This document shows, one piece after another, positions 1-6,626 of a stretch of 64,000 nucleotides of DNA. Each line of letters opens with the position of its first letter. The stretch's first letter is position 1. Both the position numbers and the translations under genes were made by a program. The stretch comes from a virus: positions 34,767 to 98,766 of the IMG/VR virus record IMGVR_UViG_3300007735_000795; one strand, given 5' to 3'. The notes under the pieces were generated by a model that was not told the DNA's origin, did no database searches, and worked only from the letters and a program-made list of their open reading frames with translations.

Positions 1-174
1 ATCAAATCCTATTTTTTTAGGAACAAATTTCAAATAACCTGGTTTATCAGGATCCTTAACTGCTTTTCTAGGATAGAAGTATGGTGTTCCTATTTTAGTT
101 TTACCAACATACCATTTTACTTTAAATGGGTTGAATGGTGACCAAAGTGCTTTTACATATTTGAATTTATTCAT
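1..174 (-). CDS. Hypothetical protein, N-terminal part (runs off left edge)
   Basis: An open frame begins at ATG 174 and stays open for 58 codons to the window edge, so only the N-terminus is visible. It is rich in lysine, proline and aromatic residues (starts MNKFKYVKALWSPFNP) and has no signal peptide or membrane segment. A host-type promoter (191-222) lies just upstream with its -7 box about 17 bases from the ATG, which supports the start. I recognise the style of a small conserved phage protein but can assign no function. Confidence 0.7.
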   Translation of the reverse strand, partial: MNKFKYVKALWSPFNPFKVKWYVGKTKIGTPYFYPRKAVKDPDKPGYLKFVPKKIGFD

Positions 175-190
175 GTTTTTAATTTATACC

Positions 191-222
191 TAAATATACG
201 AATAAAATTTTGGGAAGCCAAA
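191..222 (-). promoter_or_regulatory. Bacteroidota-type promoter
   Basis: Minus strand reads TTTG, 20 bases, then TATATTTA, preceded by TTCG. This matches the Bacteroidota primary-sigma pattern (TTTG near -33, TAnnTTTG near -7). It would drive the gene running off the left edge. Confidence 0.65.
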
Positions 223-233
223 TAGAAGGTGAA

Positions 234-806
234 TTACTTTAAATTATAGTATTCTTTTATTTCATCCAATTGTGACGGATCAACCATGAACGATTCCCAA
301 TCATCCTTTGCTATTTCAACATCTTTCACATCAATGTAAAATGTTTTAGGTGTGAATGGAAATGATTTGACATATCCTCTACTGCTGATCATCTTACTTT
401 GGTCTCCTGTTTTATAGTCTTCTTCATTAATCCAACACCTACCTGTCCAACAAACACCATTTTGGTCTCGTTTCACTATAGCATCAATGTAATATGCTTC
501 TCCATCTTCACCATCTTTAAATAAAGCAGAGCAACGTTTGTTTTGATACCAAGGTTTTCCATTGCCTAAGTCTCTTACATCACCCCATTCTTCATCCTTA
601 CCTGTGATTGGTAGTAGTGGTTCATAGTTTGCTAGTTTATGGAATATATTAGCAACTATAGGAGCTGAGTGGCCTGAATGGCCTTGTTTAGCAAATACTT
701 CCATTAGTTGCATTACTGCTTCTCCTATCATTCCTCCATAGAAAGAGTCTTTATCAAAGAAGCCTGCTGTTTGCAGTTCTAGTTTTGCGTGGTCGATTGA
801 GTTCAT
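234..806 (-). CDS. Conserved phage protein of unknown function
   Basis: 190 aa soluble protein. The N-terminal half has a helical stretch (about residues 20-60) with the segment GHSGHSAPIVANIF, followed by GKDEEWGDV and a segment YQNKRCSALFKDGEDGEAYYID with four strand-like runs. I recall proteins of this layout in many unrelated phages, always without a known function. Its ATG overlaps the stop of the upstream coiled-coil gene (ATGA at 803-806), so it is the last gene of the small-gene operon that starts near 2.9 kb. Confidence 0.75.
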   Translation of the reverse strand: MNSIDHAKLELQTAGFFDKDSFYGGMIGEAVMQLMEVFAKQGHSGHSAPIVANIFHKLANYEPLLPITGKDEEWGDVRDLGNGKPWYQNKRCSALFKDGEDGEAYYIDAIVKRDQNGVCWTGRCWINEEDYKTGDQSKMISSRGYVKSFPFTPKTFYIDVKDVEIAKDDWESFMVDPSQLDEIKEYYNLK

Positions 807-1003
807 AGGTAACTTTGTTGAGGTTTATCGTTAGGTGTTTTTAGTGATTCGTGATGAAAAATATGCTTATTTGATTCAATACGTTCTAGATTGTCCAATT
901 GTTTTTTATAAGCATTCAATTCAGCTTCAAGTATTAGTTTTTCTGTTTGTAAATTTTTAATATGTTCTTTACAATCAGCTATTGCTCTTTCTATTTTATT
1001 CAT
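803..1003 (-). CDS. Small coiled-coil protein
   Basis: 66 aa, beginning MNKIERAIADCKEH. Residues 1-45 form heptad-like helices (IERAIADCKEHIKNLQTEKLI) typical of a short coiled coil; the C-terminus is polar. The frame is open further upstream with alternative start codons, but ATG 1003 was chosen because it falls 4 bases after the stop of the preceding gene. Function unknown. Confidence 0.6.
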   Translation of the reverse strand: MNKIERAIADCKEHIKNLQTEKLILEAELNAYKKQLDNLERIESNKHIFHHESLKTPNDKPQQSYL

Positions 1004-1007
1004 ATTT

Positions 1008-1223
1008 TTATTTTTTGTATGTTTCGTTGTAGTATTCAGATGCCATATCTTGATACCCAATTAGTCTTGTTGACTCTACTTGGCATCCTACGCCAAAGGC
1101 ATCAATAATCTGCTCACGCTCCATTTCCAAATACATGTCCCAGTTAACCACCATTTTAGTCCCTAATTTTATTTCAGAGTCTATACTTTCTCTTAAAAGT
1201 TGGATTGCTGTTTGTTTACTCAT
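1008..1223 (-). CDS. Small 'KQTA/MEREQII' family protein, copy 1
   Basis: 71 aa from ATG 1223 (MSKQTAIQLL). An upstream ATG at 1244 exists, but 1223 overlaps the stop of the preceding gene (ATGAGTAA) and matches the N-terminus of the paralogue at 2096-2317. Both share KQTA at the start, a central MEREQII and a C-terminal stretch around YQDMASEYY/TAEYLILTY. Small single-domain helical protein of unknown function, recurrent in phage early regions as far as I recall. Confidence 0.65.
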   Translation of the reverse strand: MSKQTAIQLLRESIDSEIKLGTKMVVNWDMYLEMEREQIIDAFGVGCQVESTRLIGYQDMASEYYNETYKK

Positions 1224-1389
1224 TATTTTTTTCTTTATTTTCATTTAATTTAATTACTTCATTTACAATTTTTTCAAGTAATTGTAATGTGTATGTTTGG
1301 TTATGGTAAATTAATCCGCGCCCATCATCTGAAGCGTTATTATCTGAAATCTCAATTTCAGTTGTAAAATACTTGACTACTATTTTCAT
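1216..1389 (-). CDS. Small hypothetical protein
   Basis: 57 aa (MKIVVKYFTTEIEIS...). ATG 1389 is preceded by a perfect GGAGGTGAGCA ribosome-binding site that is itself the 3' end of the upstream gene, and the stop overlaps the start of the next gene. It has two strand-like segments, then an amphipathic helix and a charged tail. Function unknown; the coding call rests on the strong RBS and both-sided gene coupling. Confidence 0.6.
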   Translation of the reverse strand: MKIVVKYFTTEIEISDNNASDDGRGLIYHNQTYTLQLLEKIVNEVIKLNENKEKNNE

Positions 1390-1559
1390 TGCTCACCTCC
1401 TTCATTTGATTGAATTAAAAAGAAAATCAAACATAAAATAGTTATACACCAACGATGCAACTCAATATCTTCCTTGTATTTGAATTGAGACGCACTATAT
1501 ATACCAATAGTCATTGCTGATACGTAACTTAGAATTTTGAATATTATTTGTTTACTCAT
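1386..1559 (-). CDS. Small membrane protein
   Basis: 57 aa beginning MSKQIIFKIL. There are two hydrophobic segments, about residues 5-21 and 38-50 (WCITILCLIFFLIQ), with a charged loop between, suggesting a two-pass inner-membrane protein. ATG follows GGAGGTGAGCA, and the gene itself ends in the same string, giving the C-terminus GGEQ. Function unknown. Confidence 0.6.
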   Translation of the reverse strand: MSKQIIFKILSYVSAMTIGIYSASQFKYKEDIELHRWCITILCLIFFLIQSNEGGEQ

Positions 1560-1813
1560 TGCTCACCTCCTTTGATTTTATCTCTCATCCATTTAGCACC
1601 TTGTACAAAACATCTTCTATAATTTTGCACATCTATTGAAAGACCTATATGTTTTTCTTTGGCAAACTTTTCTATCTCTTCATCTGAGATTTCAGGAATA
1701 ATCGGTTTTTCCGATTTTTCTGGTACATGGTCAAGAAAAGTATTGGAGACTTTGGTGTCACTGCTTGTTATGGTTTCCGCGTGTTCATAGCGGCTGAATT
1801 CTTTGTTATTCAT
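1556..1813 (-). CDS. Small phage protein with 'GAKWMRDK' tail
   Basis: 85 aa from ATG 1813 (MNNKEFSRYEHAE). A longer start at 1828 is possible, but 1813 directly overlaps the preceding stop (TAATG) and has GGAG nearby. The C-terminal half (ISDEEIEKFAKE...YRRCFVQGAKWMRDKI) resembles a recurring short phage domain ending in a 'F..GAKW.R' helix. It ends in GGEQ because the 3' end serves as RBS for the next gene. Function unknown. Confidence 0.6.
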   Translation of the reverse strand: MNNKEFSRYEHAETITSSDTKVSNTFLDHVPEKSEKPIIPEISDEEIEKFAKEKHIGLSIDVQNYRRCFVQGAKWMRDKIKGGEQ

Positions 1814-1923
1814 TATCTTGTTCTCCAAATATTTAAAATTATTTTAAATCTGAAAAAAGGAGAGTCTTTAAATACCTCTGACTTATCAAAAAGGATATTA
1901 AGAGTTCTTCTTATTTTACTCAT
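1813..1923 (-). CDS. Very small basic protein
   Basis: 36 aa, MSKIRRTLNIL..., basic and aromatic, with no recognisable domain. ATG 1923 is preceded by GGAAGTGAGCA, a one-base variant of the RBS string used by its neighbours, and the stop overlaps the next ATG. The context makes it plausible; the small size keeps confidence modest. Confidence 0.4.
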   Translation of the reverse strand: MSKIRRTLNILFDKSEVFKDSPFFRFKIILNIWRTR

Positions 1924-2099
1924 TGCTCACTTCCTTTAATTTCAGTAAATGTTGCTTTTGCCTTGAGGATTCCGTACTTACCCCCAATAATTTCTCTTTG
2001 GTACCTACCGCTAAGAATGTCGTTTTTCAATTCAGCAATTTCTTGCTCTCCCTTTTCATCAACGGTAATAACAAGTTTGATTTCGTACACCTTATTCAT
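1920..2099 (-). CDS. Small hypothetical protein
   Basis: 59 aa (MNKVYEIKLVITVDEKGEQ). It reads as two beta strands, a helix and a strand, a compact alpha/beta micro-domain. ATG 2099 follows GGAGGTGAGCA and the stop overlaps the next ATG. No family recognised. Confidence 0.6.
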   Translation of the reverse strand: MNKVYEIKLVITVDEKGEQEIAELKNDILSGRYQREIIGGKYGILKAKATFTEIKGSEQ

Positions 2100-2317
2100 T
2101 GCTCACCTCCTTTGTATGTTAGAATCAAATACTCAGCAGTAAGTCCTGTGGCTCTGCTTTTTTCCACGATTTCAATAATCTGCTCACGCTCCATTGCTTT
2201 CGCTTGTTCAAATAGCTTCTCAACATTATTCAAATAGCTATTTTTATCTAATGGATTAAAATCAATTCCTTTTTTTAGCTGCTCTTGCAACCATTCTACT
2301 GCTGTTTGTTTTTTCAT
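2096..2317 (-). CDS. Small 'KQTA/MEREQII' family protein, copy 2
   Basis: 73 aa, MKKQTAVEWLQEQL..., paralogous to 1008-1223: same N-terminal KQTA motif, same AMEREQIIEI centre and a C-terminal TAEYLILTY followed by KGGEQ. Helix-rich and soluble. The stop overlaps the next ATG and the start overlaps the preceding stop (2314), so translation is coupled on both sides. Function unknown. Confidence 0.7.
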   Translation of the reverse strand: MKKQTAVEWLQEQLKKGIDFNPLDKNSYLNNVEKLFEQAKAMEREQIIEIVEKSRATGLTAEYLILTYKGGEQ

Positions 2318-2577
2318 AGGTCTCCTCTATTGATTTTATAATTATAACCTTTAGTTTCTAAACACTTATTGATCCTATCAACAAAATGCCATTCCGGTTC
2401 TGTATCATGTACCTCTGGGTGTACTGATGCTACTTGAGCAATTTGCTCTGCTACTAATTGTTTTAATTCTTTTTCAGAAACAAATTTGTCTCCAAAAATA
2501 ACATCCTTAATGTTTTGGTAAGCATGAGTACACGCCTCATTACCTTCTTCTGTGAACATTTCAAATTCTACTATCAT
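2314..2577 (-). CDS. Small acidic protein
   Basis: 87 aa, acidic (MIVEFEMFTEEGNEACTHAY...). An N-terminal strand is followed by helices; WHFVDRINKCLETKGYNY near the C-terminus is amphipathic. It overlaps the downstream gene by 4 bases. No family recognised. Confidence 0.65.
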   Translation of the reverse strand: MIVEFEMFTEEGNEACTHAYQNIKDVIFGDKFVSEKELKQLVAEQIAQVASVHPEVHDTEPEWHFVDRINKCLETKGYNYKINRGDL

Positions 2578-2591
2578 AACCTTTATTTGTT

Positions 2592-2870
2592 TTATTTAGT
2601 TTTTGGTGAACATCCTAACATGAAACTAGTCAGGAATGCTTGATGTCTGCGTTTTGGAATTTTGTTTTCTTTTAACACATCTTTAACAATTTGCTCCATT
2701 ACTTCTTGCTCACATTCATATTCTAGAAATGGAATAATTTTTTGTCCAAACTCATTGAGCGGAGCATCTTCTAATAATTGATCAAAATCACCTTTAGGTG
2801 TACTCGCAGCAAATGCTCTACGATACATTTCAGTTAATACATTGTAGTCTTTTCGTTCTTGTTTTGTCAT
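2592..2870 (-). CDS. Small helical protein, first gene of the small-gene operon
   Basis: 92 aa, predominantly helical and charged (MTKQERKDYNVLTEMYRR...). The host-type promoter at 2888-2919 lies just upstream, its -7 box 18 bases from the ATG, so this gene probably opens the transcript that runs to at least 234. Function unknown; the early-operon position suggests a host-takeover role by inference only. Confidence 0.65.
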   Translation of the reverse strand: MTKQERKDYNVLTEMYRRAFAASTPKGDFDQLLEDAPLNEFGQKIIPFLEYECEQEVMEQIVKDVLKENKIPKRRHQAFLTSFMLGCSPKTK

Positions 2871-2887
2871 AACGTTTTAATTACAGT

Positions 2888-2919
2888 TAAATATACGACA
2901 AAAGACCTGGAAATCCAAG
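2888..2919 (-). promoter_or_regulatory. Bacteroidota-type promoter
   Basis: Minus strand CTTG, 20 bases, TATATTTA preceded by GTCG. The -33 CTTG is one base off TTTG. The -33 box and spacer lie inside the hairpin at 2899-2926. Confidence 0.6.
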
Positions 2920-2926
2920 TCTTTTG
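2899..2926 (-). terminator. Hairpin between operons, overlapping promoter
   Basis: Stem CAAAAGAC/GTCTTTTG (2899-2906 with 2919-2926) continues as TGG/CCA around an AAAT loop after one mismatch. It follows the stop of the small lipoprotein gene (2947). There is no separate U tail beyond the stem, so it is a candidate terminator only; it shares bases with the next promoter. Confidence 0.4.
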
Positions 2927-2946
2927 CGCAAGAAATTGTAGTTTTT

Positions 2947-3084
2947 TTATTTTGACCAGCCGCAGCCACCATTTTGATGAACATTTGTTCTAGAAATGCT
3001 TCCTGGTCTATACCATGCTGGTTTTTGGGCTACACATGAATAAAACAAAATTGAAATTAAAATAAGTTTAAGTGCTGTTTTCAT
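2947..3084 (-). CDS. Small lipoprotein
   Basis: 45 aa. MKTALKLILISILFYSC is a short signal peptide ending in a cysteine at residue 17, consistent with a lipobox (FYSC is not ideal). The mature part is short and contains GGCGW near the end. ATG 3084 overlaps the stop of the phosphoesterase gene. It may be an envelope protein made during infection; function unknown. Confidence 0.55.
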   Translation of the reverse strand: MKTALKLILISILFYSCVAQKPAWYRPGSISRTNVHQNGGCGWSK

Positions 3085-3806
3085 AATTTATTAATTTTTA
3101 TTTGTTTGTTTTCGTATACTAAATATTGTGGTTGGTTGTCTAATACATCAATAAAGTAATAACGTCCACCAGTTGCTTTACCTTTAGTATCAATTTCATT
3201 TACACTAGTATGACCAACTACTTGAATGTATTGTTTTTTCATTGGGTGTCGTTTTAACACTTTCATTAGACTTCTAGGACGAATCCAAATCGGTGTTTGA
3301 AATGTATCATCACCATAAGGATCACTATGTCCATATCCATTATCTGCAAATTTGAATTTATGTGGTTGAAAATACCATAAGTCATTTATAAATTCAACCA
3401 CGTCTTGTCCATCCCATCCACAATTTTTTAACCATTCAGGACTAACACCAGCATGACTAAATAACAAATCATCATACTGATAAGTCATTTGTAAATGGTG
3501 TCTGTTTGTTTCTAGTATGTTACCAATTTCCAAATAAAGACTATGTTGGAATCCACTATAACGTTCATTACAAATATTCATATAATGAAAGTCATGATTA
3601 CCAATTAGCATTATCACTTCACATTGTGGGTTTTCTAATTTCCAACGTACAATGTTTTTGAAGTTATGGATTTGGTCTATACCTGGAATGTCAAAACTAT
3701 CAAAGTAGTCTCCTACAAATACAACAGTATTTGGTTGTTCTTTTTCTAGAATTTGTTCCCAAACATTACGACCATGAATGTCTCCTATTGCTACTAACTT
3801 ATGCAT
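3081..3806 (-). CDS. Calcineurin-like metallophosphoesterase
   Basis: 241 aa. The metal-binding motifs occur in the expected order: GDIHGR (8-13), GDYFDS (32-37), GNHD (69-72), SHAGVS (117-122) and a C-terminal GHTS near 196. This is the layout of the PPP/diadenosine-tetraphosphatase-like branch of the calcineurin superfamily, which also includes lambda phosphatase. Substrate cannot be told: protein phosphatase, Ap4A hydrolase or 2',3'-cyclic phosphate enzyme are all possible. It overlaps the upstream gene by 8 bases. All catalytic residues look intact. Confidence 0.85.
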   Translation of the reverse strand: MHKLVAIGDIHGRNVWEQILEKEQPNTVVFVGDYFDSFDIPGIDQIHNFKNIVRWKLENPQCEVIMLIGNHDFHYMNICNERYSGFQHSLYLEIGNILETNRHHLQMTYQYDDLLFSHAGVSPEWLKNCGWDGQDVVEFINDLWYFQPHKFKFADNGYGHSDPYGDDTFQTPIWIRPRSLMKVLKRHPMKKQYIQVVGHTSVNEIDTKGKATGGRYYFIDVLDNQPQYLVYENKQIKINKL

Positions 3807-4365
3807 AATACCATCTGTTATTATTATACTCTGCTACTGAATTGTATTCAGCCATTTCACTATAAAGTGATTTTACTGTTTGATGAATTTCGTTTAATGG
3901 TTTATTAGTTGCTAATTGTTCACCTAACAAATAAGCAAATAAATTATTTGATTCCGTTACTTGTATTTGATTTGCTTTTACTCTACAGTAACGTGCTTCA
4001 CCAGTTTCACTGATAAACATACCTGAGTATAAACCTTTCAATTTATGATAATTTACAAATCGATCAGCATTACACCACAAGTACAATACATTGTCTTTTT
4101 TTCTTAATGCTTCAACACATCCATCTCCTATAACATAAGATGAACTAAGCATACCTGGTGTATTAAATTCAAACTGTCCTGCTGTAAACAAACCATTTGG
4201 CGAACCATGTCCCATAAGTAAAATACGATCATGCATTCCTATTAGTTGGATGATGGATTGTTTATCTGTTCCACCAGTAATAACTGTTTTATTAGGAATG
4301 TCTTTGTAGATTCGTTTTAAGAAATCTGTTGTTCTGTCTTTTGGATGAATTACCAGTGTTGTCAT
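3799..4365 (-). CDS. Caspase/CHAT-like candidate with His-Cys pair
   Basis: 188 aa from ATG 4365 (MTTLVIHPKD). The frame stays open to 4395, but the -7 box of the upstream promoter sits at 4381-4388, so a start there could not be transcribed from it. The core has strand-GHGSPNG (His 53) and, 45 residues later, a hydrophobic strand ending in LWCNADRF (Cys 98). This His-then-Cys spacing after two core strands recalls clan CD (caspase/CHAT/C25) peptidases. I recall similar small proteins in Bacteroidota genomes. Peptidase activity is inference. Confidence 0.5.
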   Translation of the reverse strand: MTTLVIHPKDRTTDFLKRIYKDIPNKTVITGGTDKQSIIQLIGMHDRILLMGHGSPNGLFTAGQFEFNTPGMLSSSYVIGDGCVEALRKKDNVLYLWCNADRFVNYHKLKGLYSGMFISETGEARYCRVKANQIQVTESNNLFAYLLGEQLATNKPLNEIHQTVKSLYSEMAEYNSVAEYNNNRWYYA

Positions 4366-4380
4366 AACCTTAATTTTGTT

Positions 4381-4412
4381 TGAATATACGAACAAATTTG
4401 TGAACAGCCAAA
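4381..4412 (-). promoter_or_regulatory. Bacteroidota-type promoter
   Basis: Minus strand TTTG, 20 bases, TATATTCA preceded by TTCG. The -7 box lies 16 bases upstream of ATG 4365 and decides that start. Confidence 0.65.
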
Positions 4413-4414
4413 TT

Positions 4415-4744
4415 TTAACGCAGAAGTGTTACATTTCCTTTGATTTTCTTTTCAGTTATGGCTGGTTCTGTTTCTAACCATGTTAACAAATACACATATT
4501 TGTCTGATTGAGAATAGTATTCATTTCCACCTAACCATGGTTCGTTTTGGTTTTGTGATTCAAAAACCAATTCACCATAACAATTATAAATTCTAAGATG
4601 ATAACGGCTTAATGTGTCTTGAGACGAAACCATAAACACATCGTTGTGTCCATCACCATTAGGTGAAAATGCATTTGGAACGTATACTTGAGAACAAGTA
4701 GTAAAACTAAGGAATAATAATAAAGAAGTTAAATAACATTTCAT
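4415..4744 (-). CDS. Secreted stand-alone CHU_C / type IX sorting domain protein
   Basis: 109 aa. A signal peptide (residues 1-18, MKCYLTSLLLFLSF) is followed directly by VPNAFSPNGDGHND (22-35), then RIYNCYGELVFES (51-63), a W-L-G-G turn, a YVYLLTW strand and a final GNVTLLR. These are the hallmarks, in order, of the gliding-motility-associated C-terminal domain used as a type B sorting signal by the Bacteroidota type IX secretion system. Normally it ends very large proteins; here it is the entire mature protein. The ATG overlaps the stop of the spanin-like gene. It may be exported to the host surface or compete for the secretion machinery; both are inference. Confidence 0.8.
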   Translation of the reverse strand: MKCYLTSLLLFLSFTTCSQVYVPNAFSPNGDGHNDVFMVSSQDTLSRYHLRIYNCYGELVFESQNQNEPWLGGNEYYSQSDKYVYLLTWLETEPAITEKKIKGNVTLLR

Positions 4745-5184
4745 AAAAAGTAAAATAGAGCTGCTACTCCTAATATAAGTGTTCCTTCACCAATAGCAAT
4801 TCTTCTCCAAATTCTTTTTCGATTGTTTTCTTTTTCCAAATCAACTTGAGACTTTTTTAACAACACAGAACATTCTATGGCTTCATTTTTCCAATCATTG
4901 GCCTTTACTTCTAATTGATTGTATTTTATATTCAATTGATTATAAGAGTCTAATGAATGTATTAAAGCATCAGTACATGCTTCTGAGTACTTAAACATTG
5001 AGTCAAGATTTGACTTGTATATTTCTTTATACTTATAAGTCTTTAGGACTTCGTCCTCCTGTTTTTTGTTTAAGAATATCCCAGTATCCCCCTGGTATAC
5101 TATCCTCACTGGTATTAATTTTTGTCCAAATACTGTCACGTTCAGGATTATTAAGCTTAGGAATATCAATAATTTTTTTAGCAT
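4741..5184 (-). CDS. Envelope protein with signal peptide and C-terminal TM; spanin candidate
   Basis: 147 aa. The signal sequence (1-20, ending VFGQ) has no lipobox cysteine. A coiled-coil stretch covers about 75-120 (NIKYNQLEVKANDWKNE...), and a hydrophobic C-terminal segment (about 129-147) ends the protein. Its first 152 bases are embedded out of frame in the 3' end of the upstream TM/coiled-coil gene, the arrangement usual for Rz/Rz1 spanin pairs. One anchor at each end also fits a unimolecular spanin, although that type normally has an N-terminal lipobox. Confidence 0.5.
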   Translation of the reverse strand: MLKKLLIFLSLIILNVTVFGQKLIPVRIVYQGDTGIFLNKKQEDEVLKTYKYKEIYKSNLDSMFKYSEACTDALIHSLDSYNQLNIKYNQLEVKANDWKNEAIECSVLLKKSQVDLEKENNRKRIWRRIAIGEGTLILGVAALFYFL

Positions 5185-5419
5185 CTTTTTTATTTTGTTT
5201 TACTGTGTTGTCTATTAAAGCCGTTTGTTTATTATTAAAGTCAGTTTGAAGAGCAATATGTGCTTTAGTTAAACTGTCAACTGTGCGTCCTAAACGATCA
5301 ATTGCTCCTGTGTCTTTAACTTCAATTGTAACTGGTGGTTTATTATAAAGCATAACAATAACAACTAACATTGCTATCATAATTAAATAATACCAGTTTT
5401 TTGTAAAAAATGTTTTCAT
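5033..5419 (-). CDS. Rz-like inner-membrane spanin candidate
   Basis: 128 aa. One N-terminal membrane segment (about 9-25, YYLIMIAMLVVIVMLY) is followed by a periplasmic helical region (35-75, DRLGRTVDSLTKAHIALQ). This is the topology of an i-spanin or Rz protein. Its ATG overlaps the stop of the holin candidate and its 3' end overlaps the next gene by 152 bases. The neighbouring endolysin-like genes support a lysis role. No sequence-level match to a named spanin is claimed. Confidence 0.5.
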   Translation of the reverse strand: MKTFFTKNWYYLIMIAMLVVIVMLYNKPPVTIEVKDTGAIDRLGRTVDSLTKAHIALQTDFNNKQTALIDNTVKQNKKDAKKIIDIPKLNNPERDSIWTKINTSEDSIPGGYWDILKQKTGGRSPKDL

Positions 5420-5688
5420 TGTCCAGATTCGTTTGTTGTATTAGTAGTATCAGTTGGTGGTGTAGATGGTTTTCTGAATATGTTTTCAAATGTAGTAATA
5501 CCAAGTAAACTACCAGCCAATAAGCAAATTGCTTCAAACATGTATTCAGGTAATTCTATGTCTCTTAATAAAGCAGCATAACAAAAAATAACTATGTTTA
5601 CTAGTATAAAAATACCAGCAACACGTTTTGATGATACACCACTATTACTTGACACTACTTTGTCAATCCAGTATTTTTTAGTTTTCAT
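5416..5688 (-). CDS. Holin candidate
   Basis: 90 aa with two membrane segments (about 22-41 and 47-66), a charged N-terminus and a polar threonine/proline-rich tail (RKPSTPPTDTTNTTNESGQ). Size, topology and position between the endolysin-like gene and the spanin-like pair fit a class II holin. Holins share little sequence, so the call rests on topology and context. Confidence 0.55.
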   Translation of the reverse strand: MKTKKYWIDKVVSSNSGVSSKRVAGIFILVNIVIFCYAALLRDIELPEYMFEAICLLAGSLLGITTFENIFRKPSTPPTDTTNTTNESGQ

Positions 5689-5689
5689 A

Positions 5690-6235
5690 TTAAAATTCTT
5701 TTAAAAGTGTATATGTAAATTGGTTTAATCCTGATGCTTCACAAGCATTAATTAATGTTTTGAAATTAGTTGGGTTGTTTATTACTTGACAACCAGCAGA
5801 CCATTTATCAACAAATTTACTAATAAAATTTGGATTTGCTCTGTGAATATTAATACCAAAAATACCAGTATCAGTAATTGCTGTTTCTTCAGCAATTGCA
5901 TCCCTGTCTTTGTCTCTAAACACAGTAATTGGTTTGCATTGTACTAATGCTTTGTATTGGTTACGGTGTAATCCTAATTTCCAAGAATTAATGTATTGGC
6001 CTGGTTTTAGTAAAGCAGTGCCTTTAGGATTCATCAAATTTTTTAACCAATGTGTTCCTGGATTAGTTGTTCCTGTAAACCAAGACACATTGGAATTATT
6101 TATTAAACCAATTAAGTCATCAAATTCATTTGGTTTATTAGCATTTGAACGTATTCCAACGATATGAAAACTCGGGAATTGGTACCCGAGTCTATCAAAT
6201 TGGTTTTTTAATTCTAAATAACTGTATAATCGCAT
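5690..6235 (-). CDS. L,D-transpeptidase-like peptidoglycan enzyme (endolysin candidate)
   Basis: 181 aa without signal peptide. The C-terminal half has GIFGINIHRA followed by VDKWSAGCQVI, equivalent to the HxG...SxGC active site of YkuD-type L,D-transpeptidases with His and Cys retained. The upstream part has SWFTGTTNPGTHWL and a KPGQYINSWKLG strand. I recall phage proteins with these segments annotated as putative endolysins. It precedes the holin candidate by one base. The ATG is just left of an inverted repeat (6238-6265). Confidence 0.65.
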   Translation of the reverse strand: MRLYSYLELKNQFDRLGYQFPSFHIVGIRSNANKPNEFDDLIGLINNSNVSWFTGTTNPGTHWLKNLMNPKGTALLKPGQYINSWKLGLHRNQYKALVQCKPITVFRDKDRDAIAEETAITDTGIFGINIHRANPNFISKFVDKWSAGCQVINNPTNFKTLINACEASGLNQFTYTLLKEF

Positions 6236-6237
6236 AG

Positions 6238-6265
6238 CCTGTTGTTTGTTATAAATATCAACAGG
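6238..6265 (-). other. Inverted repeat upstream of the endolysin-like gene
   Basis: CCTGTTG (6238-6244) pairs with CAACAGG (6259-6265) around a 14-base loop that on the minus strand contains ATATTTATAA, the possible late-promoter motif seen elsewhere. It lies between the stop of 6279-6611 and ATG 6235. It may be a leader hairpin or operator; there is no U-run for a terminator. Confidence 0.35.
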
Positions 6266-6278
6266 TTATGAAGAATAA

Positions 6279-6611
6279 TCAGTGGATTATTTTGTAAAAT
6301 TTTATTCTAATACGACGCTTGAAACAGTTGAGTTTAGTCCATGTTTTTCTAATAGTAGTTTCATATTCATTACTATGGATATGTTCAAAAGCATTTTTTA
6401 TATATTTTTTTATTCTAGAATGCTTTTTGGCCAATTCAAAAAACTGTCCACCATTAAAACAATTCATATTCCATTTTCCACTTCTCCAAGTTGATAATAA
6501 GGTGTTTTTGTCACCACTATCATCCGTTAACCATACATAAATGGCTTTGTCCCAATTGTCAGCAACGATTTGCAACGAATAGTTGTCTTTAAGTGTAATT
6601 GTGTTTGTCAT
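6279..6611 (-). CDS. Small protein of unknown function
   Basis: 110 aa from ATG 6611 (MTNTITLKDNYSLQIV). The frame is open to 6656, but the promoter -7 box at 6627-6634 puts any transcript start downstream of that. It has an N-terminal beta-rich part with WDKAIYVWL and a very basic C-terminus (KRRIRIKFYKIIH), which suggests contact with nucleic acid or membrane. No family recognised. Confidence 0.6.
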   Translation of the reverse strand: MTNTITLKDNYSLQIVADNWDKAIYVWLTDDSGDKNTLLSTWRSGKWNMNCFNGGQFFELAKKHSRIKKYIKNAFEHIHSNEYETTIRKTWTKLNCFKRRIRIKFYKIIH

Positions 6612-6626
6612 AACTTTTATTTTACG

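Noticed and set aside
1727-2237. Two overlapping plus-strand open frames
   Set aside because: They lie opposite a chain of minus-strand small genes with matching RBS and stop/start overlaps, which explain the region fully.
4366-4395. Upstream in-frame start for the caspase-like gene
   Set aside because: It lies on top of the -7 box of the promoter at 4381-4412, so it could not be in the transcript made from it.
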